Shown here: positions 59,964-64,000 of the stretch, one piece after another
Numbering within the stretch: the first letter of the stretch is position 1
Layout: the number at the start of each line of letters is the position of its first letter
Source: an uncultured Duncaniella sp.
GTDB taxonomy: Bacteria; Bacteroidota; Bacteroidia; Bacteroidales; Muribaculaceae
Direction of reading: 5' to 3'
Assembly (NCBI GenBank): GCA_910577255.1
Contig: CAJTMH010000002.1
Span: 124,001 to 188,000, forward strand
DNA: 64,000 nucleotides
Made by a program: the position numbers and the translations under genes
The notes under the pieces: generated by a model
What the model saw: the letters and a program-made list of their open reading frames with translations, nothing else
What the model was told of the DNA's origin: nothing
The model's database searches: none

Positions 59964-61679
59964 TTAAAGTCCGGCCCAACCTGGATTCTGACCGAGTTTG
60001 GGGTTAAGTTGGAGCTGATCGATGGGGAGAGGATACAGATAATGCTTCTCCTCCCAGTTGCGGCCAGTCTCATAGATGAGGTTTCCGTCGGCATTGGTGG
60101 GGAGACCGGGGTTGCCCCAACGCGACTGCCATTCACCTGTCCACTTGATGCCGAGGAAGTCCATGGGCATTTCAATCTCTGCTGTCTTCCAGCGCTTGAG
60201 GTCATCGATGCGGAATCCTTCCTGGAAAAGCTCTATGGTGCGTTCGCGGCGGATTTCCTCACGCATGCTCAGGCCGTTGGCGGCTGCGAATGAGTTGGTG
60301 AGCGCAGGCATATCCTTGTTGACACGCTGACGGGTCAGGTTAAGCGAGATGTTGAGATCAGCGTCAGAGATAGCGTCATCACGTTCGTAAACGGCCTCGG
60401 CATAGTTAAGAAGCACTTCGGCATAGCGGATGATAGGATAATCATAGCTCTCGTATTTGTTGTCGACCTTACGTTCGGTGGCCCACTTCTGGGGAGCATA
60501 ACCTGAACCGGCGTTGGGAAGATAATTTTTGCTTTCGGCTGCTGCAATCTCCTCGGCGCTGCCGCTCCAGTCTATACGTGAGTTGATATTGCTCCAGAAG
60601 TTGTCACCGGGACGGCGGAGTGTGTAACGCATGCGGTTGTCGCGGTTCATCCATTCGGATTTCACTGTCTGATAGCCCTGGAATTTGGGTGATTTCTCGA
60701 TGGGCAGACCGTCGGAGCAAAGATACATATTGGCAAACTTGGCCGATACAATCTGTGCGCCGCTGACGAGCACCTCGCGGGTCACGTTCTTGCCGATGGG
60801 TTTGAGGGTCTGGTCAAAACATGTCTTAAAGATGTACTCCTTGTTGTCACCCTTGGTGAGGCCTGCGCCGTTACACTGGGTATCCTCGAGGATGAACATA
60901 TACTTCTGTGCGCTGTCACCGAGAGCAGCCGGGCGGAACAATTCAAATTTCCCTGACTCCATCACTGTCTTGGCGGCAGTGGCGGCAATGCCGCAGAGCT
61001 CTTTACCGCGGGCTTCGTTGCCACGGAATTTCTGCCATGTGCCCTCATAAAGAGCCACACGGCTCAGGAATGCCTGGGCTCCTTCCCAACCTATACGGCC
61101 TTCAGCCACATCGGAAGTAGGCTTGAGAAGTTCGGTGGCCTGACGAAGATCCTCTACCATAAAATCGGTGACCAGTGAGCGGTCGTCACGGGGAGCATTC
61201 ATGCGGGGATCAGTCACGTCGATAGGCTCATCCACGATGATGACGTCGCCATATTTCTGCATGAGCTGGAAATAGCACCATGCACGGAAGAAATATGCCT
61301 CGCCAACACTCTGACGGATATCTTCGAGATTAGGATATTTCTTGGAGTTCTCTATCAGCAGGTTGCAGCGGCGGATACGCTCATAAGCTCCGGTGTAGTC
61401 GCCATCTTTTTCGGGCACGGTGTTTGTACCGTTTGAGTAGACGTTCCTGGACCCGCGGTCGGCGAGGAGGTCGCTGCGCTTGTCACAATGGATGTAGTCA
61501 TCGTAGATCATGCCGAAGTTGGGTGTCCATTCATAGAACTTGTTGGCAAACGACTCGAAGTCGCCCGGGGCACTCCAGAGGTTACCATCGGCAAGCTGGT
61601 CTTTTGGTTCGAGGTCAAGGCATGCGGTAGATGCCAGAGCCACTGCCCCGATAGCCATATATTTGAATAACTTATTCAT
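59964..61679 (-). CDS. SusD-like outer membrane glycan-binding lipoprotein
   Basis: 571 residues with lipobox ASTAC (Cys20) followed by LDLEPKDQLADGNLW, the usual SusD start. The TPR-like helices include IRRCNLLIENSKKYPN and GEAYFFRAWCYFQLMQKYGD. RYAEVLLNYAEAVYERDD and EEIRRERTIELFQEGFRIDDL are RagB/SusD C-terminal hallmarks. It forms the lid of the SusC transporter and captures oligosaccharide. It lies 23 bases after susC. Confidence 0.97.
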   Translation of the reverse strand: MNKLFKYMAIGAVALASTACLDLEPKDQLADGNLWSAPGDFESFANKFYEWTPNFGMIYDDYIHCDKRSDLLADRGSRNVYSNGTNTVPEKDGDYTGAYERIRRCNLLIENSKKYPNLEDIRQSVGEAYFFRAWCYFQLMQKYGDVIIVDEPIDVTDPRMNAPRDDRSLVTDFMVEDLRQATELLKPTSDVAEGRIGWEGAQAFLSRVALYEGTWQKFRGNEARGKELCGIAATAAKTVMESGKFELFRPAALGDSAQKYMFILEDTQCNGAGLTKGDNKEYIFKTCFDQTLKPIGKNVTREVLVSGAQIVSAKFANMYLCSDGLPIEKSPKFQGYQTVKSEWMNRDNRMRYTLRRPGDNFWSNINSRIDWSGSAEEIAAAESKNYLPNAGSGYAPQKWATERKVDNKYESYDYPIIRYAEVLLNYAEAVYERDDAISDADLNISLNLTRQRVNKDMPALTNSFAAANGLSMREEIRRERTIELFQEGFRIDDLKRWKTAEIEMPMDFLGIKWTGEWQSRWGNPGLPTNADGNLIYETGRNWEEKHYLYPLPIDQLQLNPKLGQNPGWAGL

Positions 61680-61702
61680 GATGTTTCTGATGTTTCAATG
61701 GA

Positions 61703-64000
61703 TTAGAAAGTGATGTTAGCACCGAATGTCCATGTGCGGAGGAAGGGATAACGGCTTGCGTTAGAGATCTTACGGCTTGCTTCGGGATCCCATCCGTCAT
61801 GGATGTGGCTTACTTCCCAAAGGTCAGTGCCGGTGATGTAGAAGCGCACATTGGAGATGACTTTTGTACGGTCAACTATATTCTGAGGCATTGTGTAACC
61901 GAGTGTCACGTTCTTGAGACGGAGGTAGGAACCATCCTCAACCGACCATGACGAGCACTGGTAGTTGTAGTTGTTGATATCGCGCTGGTTGGTAAGCGAG
62001 GGATAGCGTCCATCGGGATTGTCAAGGCTCCACACATTTCCTACCCAGTGGTTTGAACCATTCTGGTAAACGGCACGCTGCGGGATTTTCCAGATGTCGG
62101 CGTTATTGTTGTTGTCGGTACGCCATACGGTACGCTTGCCTGCGCCCTGGAAGATGAAGTTGATGTCGAAGCCCTTCCATTCGGCGCCGAAGTTGAACGA
62201 GAACTGAATCTTGGGGTCGTCAGTGCCGAGGTAAACGTAGTCATTGGCATCGAGCTTGCCGTCGCCGTTCACGTCCTGGTACATATTGTCACCGAGACGG
62301 AGGAGGTTGAAGTTACCGATTGTGGAGTTTTCAGAATAACGGTTGATGTACTTTTCAAGCTGCTCCTCGGTCTGGATCTTGCCGCAATAACGGAGACCGA
62401 ACACAGAGTTGAGAGGATAGCCTTCGCGGTCGCTGCGTACACCGGCCTGGATGGCACCGCTGCCGCCGTTGTCGACCAGCTCGTTGTCCACATAAGTGAA
62501 TGTGCCACCTATGTGATAACGCACGTTGCCGATTTTGTCGTTCCAGTTGATGTTGCCTTCATAACCCCAGGCCTTGAATTTACCAAGGTTGGCTGTAGGA
62601 GCCTTGTCACCGAGAATACCGGGATAGATGACGTCGATAAGCATATTGTTGGTGCGCTTCCAGAAGGCTTCAACCGTACCGGAGAGACGGCTGTTGAGGA
62701 ATCCGAAGTCAACCGCGATATTATAGTTGTGGACACGTTCCCAGGTGCGGTCAGTGCTGACAAGCTTACCGTTGGTGTCGATGTAGCTCACAAGTTCGCC
62801 GCCGATGAGGGCTTTGCCTGTCTGGGTGAAATTGTAGAGCATCGATCCAGAATAACGGTCGATACCGCTCTGGTTACCCACGTTGCCGTATGAAGCACGG
62901 AGTTTGAAATCGTTCCACCAGTCACGCACACCTTCCATGAATGACTCCTCGGTGAGACGCCAGCCGAGCGATGCACCCCAGAAGAATGCCCAGCGGTTTT
63001 CGGGCTGGAACTTCGAGCTGCCGTCGTAACGGAACTGGCCTTCGAGCATATACTTGCTCTTGTAGGCATAATTGGCACGGCCATACCATGAAAGCATTGA
63101 TTCTTCCCACTTTTCAGCCGATGCGATGGTCACATCACCTGAACCGTTCACCACGTCGAGTGAAGGCTGGATATCCTTGGCCTTGGTCTTGGTGTACTCA
63201 TACTGCTTATAGTTGTACTGCACACCGGCAAGGAGGGTGAGGTCATGATCCTGCTTGAAGGTACGGTTCCAGTTCAAATAACCCTGCACAGAGTAGAAGT
63301 CAGTGTTTGCGAATGATTTTTCATAATAGCTGTCCTCCTGGTTGGGCTTGTTCCAGAGTTTCTTTGTACCTGCATAGTTATAAAATTCCACTGATTTCGA
63401 CTTGGTGTCGCGGATGGCATCGGAAGTATTATAACCGAGTACTGCATTTGCGGTAAGACCGGGGATGATTTCATAACGGAAAGTCTCGCTGATGTTCACG
63501 GCCGACACTTTCAGATTATTGTCACCACCGAGTTCAGCCACCCAGTTGGGAGTAGCCCATTTCGAGCCGCCCCAGCCATAAGGTTTGCCATCGACTGTCG
63601 ACGAGGGGAAGCCTGGCTGCTGCGAGGCCACGGTGAGGGCAGAACCAATCTGAGTGGGAGCCACCTGATCCTGACGGTTGTAAGCTATCACCGACTGGAG
63701 GGTGAAGTTTTTGGCCAGCTGCATGGTGTTGTTCAAACGGAGGTTGACACGCTGGTTATGGTTGTTACCCCACTTGAGGTTTGAATCGTCATACATGTAA
63801 CCCATCGAGAAGCGGTAGAGGTTTTTCTCACTGCCGCCCGACACTGACAGTTCGTGCTGGGTTGACCAGGAATCGCCCCACATGATATCCTGCCAGTCGG
63901 TGTCGAAGAACACGAGGTCGTCCACGTCACCGAGGCCGATAGGGTCAGTAGAATGCTGGAGGTCGATGTATTTGTTGCGGTACTCCTTGGCGAGTTTTGC
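61703..64000 (-). CDS. SusC-like TonB-dependent outer membrane transporter (5' part beyond the window)
   Basis: The last 765 residues are visible; the frame runs open through the right edge, so signal, carboxypeptidase-like and plug domains are missing. A GTG at 63925 is internal, not the start. Beta-barrel features: many aromatic-rich strands such as SMGYMYDDSNLKWGNNHNQR, ASYGNVGNQSGIDRYSGSM, DVNGDGKLDANDYVYLGTDD (a calcium-type loop common in SusC) and a final FLRTWTFGANITF ending in Phe for BAM recognition. It imports oligosaccharide with SusD using TonB energy. Confidence 0.96.
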   Translation of the reverse strand, partial: AKLAKEYRNKYIDLQHSTDPIGLGDVDDLVFFDTDWQDIMWGDSWSTQHELSVSGGSEKNLYRFSMGYMYDDSNLKWGNNHNQRVNLRLNNTMQLAKNFTLQSVIAYNRQDQVAPTQIGSALTVASQQPGFPSSTVDGKPYGWGGSKWATPNWVAELGGDNNLKVSAVNISETFRYEIIPGLTANAVLGYNTSDAIRDTKSKSVEFYNYAGTKKLWNKPNQEDSYYEKSFANTDFYSVQGYLNWNRTFKQDHDLTLLAGVQYNYKQYEYTKTKAKDIQPSLDVVNGSGDVTIASAEKWEESMLSWYGRANYAYKSKYMLEGQFRYDGSSKFQPENRWAFFWGASLGWRLTEESFMEGVRDWWNDFKLRASYGNVGNQSGIDRYSGSMLYNFTQTGKALIGGELVSYIDTNGKLVSTDRTWERVHNYNIAVDFGFLNSRLSGTVEAFWKRTNNMLIDVIYPGILGDKAPTANLGKFKAWGYEGNINWNDKIGNVRYHIGGTFTYVDNELVDNGGSGAIQAGVRSDREGYPLNSVFGLRYCGKIQTEEQLEKYINRYSENSTIGNFNLLRLGDNMYQDVNGDGKLDANDYVYLGTDDPKIQFSFNFGAEWKGFDINFIFQGAGKRTVWRTDNNNNADIWKIPQRAVYQNGSNHWVGNVWSLDNPDGRYPSLTNQRDINNYNYQCSSWSVEDGSYLRLKNVTLGYTMPQNIVDRTKVISNVRFYITGTDLWEVSHIHDGWDPEASRKISNASRYPFLRTWTFGANITF

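Noticed and set aside
1..64000. CRISPR array, insertion sequences, prophage
   Set aside because: No regularly spaced repeats, transposase motifs or phage structural genes were seen on either strand.

Overview
The window looks like a chromosomal segment of a Bacteroidales gut commensal. The gene content (SusC/SusD polysaccharide locus, surface lipoproteins, carboxynorspermidine decarboxylase, merged str/S10 ribosomal operons without tuf) points that way. So do many copies of the Bacteroidetes promoter pattern TTTG/TTG-N19-20-TAnnTTTG upstream of genes. A Muribaculaceae-type genome is my best guess, but family level is inference. Genes are closely packed, start codons lack obvious Shine-Dalgarno sequences, and I see no insertion sequence, prophage or CRISPR array.

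Layout. (1) 1-8540, minus strand: one ribosomal/translation operon read from a promoter near 8506-8537: rpsL-rpsG-fusA-rpsJ-rplC-rplD-rplW-rplB-rpsS-rplV-rpsC-rplP-rpmC-rpsQ (cut by the window edge). (2) 8619-12640: a lone vsr-type mismatch endonuclease, metG and a type I asparaginase on plus. (3) 12675-20660, minus: cysK alone, then a tightly joined five-gene operon (C69 dipeptidase, UvrD/PcrA helicase, NspC, GT2 glycosyltransferase, RadC). (4) 20730-34510: housekeeping genes with several strong hairpin terminators: aquaporin, YpfJ-type metallopeptidase, lpxB, glucosaminidase, DEAD-like helicase, nitroreductase, carA-carB, eno, a Bcp peroxiredoxin and a second GT2 enzyme. (5) 34527-37964, minus: sufC-sufD-sufS with no sufB. 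(6) tRNA-Asp, followed by a YgbA-type small gene split by a one-base frameshift. (7) 38668-64000: carbohydrate region.

The carbohydrate region is the most interesting part. On the minus strand, running in from beyond the right edge, are SusC (partial), SusD, an Ig-like/DUF4979 surface lipoprotein and an alginate-lyase-superfamily lyase. A strong terminator follows, then a GH28-like beta-helix enzyme, a heparinase II/III-like lyase, GH127, GH97, GH43, GH88 and a DUF4861 lipoprotein. Next to it lie a ROK kinase, a GH30 enzyme and a lipoprotein that joins a TlpA-like thioredoxin domain to a GH105 domain in one reading frame. Two lyase-type proteins together with GH88 and GH105 (both act on the unsaturated uronate ends that lyases leave) and GH127/GH43 (arabinofuranose-type linkages) suggest a uronic-acid-containing, arabinose-decorated polysaccharide. 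The exact substrate cannot be read from sequence. No HTCS, SusR or ECF-sigma regulator is visible, so the regulator probably lies beyond 64000 or elsewhere.

The observations most worth checking are the thioredoxin-GH105 fusion, the frameshifted YgbA-like gene, terminators placed only about 20-35 bases ahead of start codons (21638 and 56972), a probable leaderless mRNA at 33562, the missing sufB, the orphan vsr with a changed zinc ligand, and the DEYD-box helicase.
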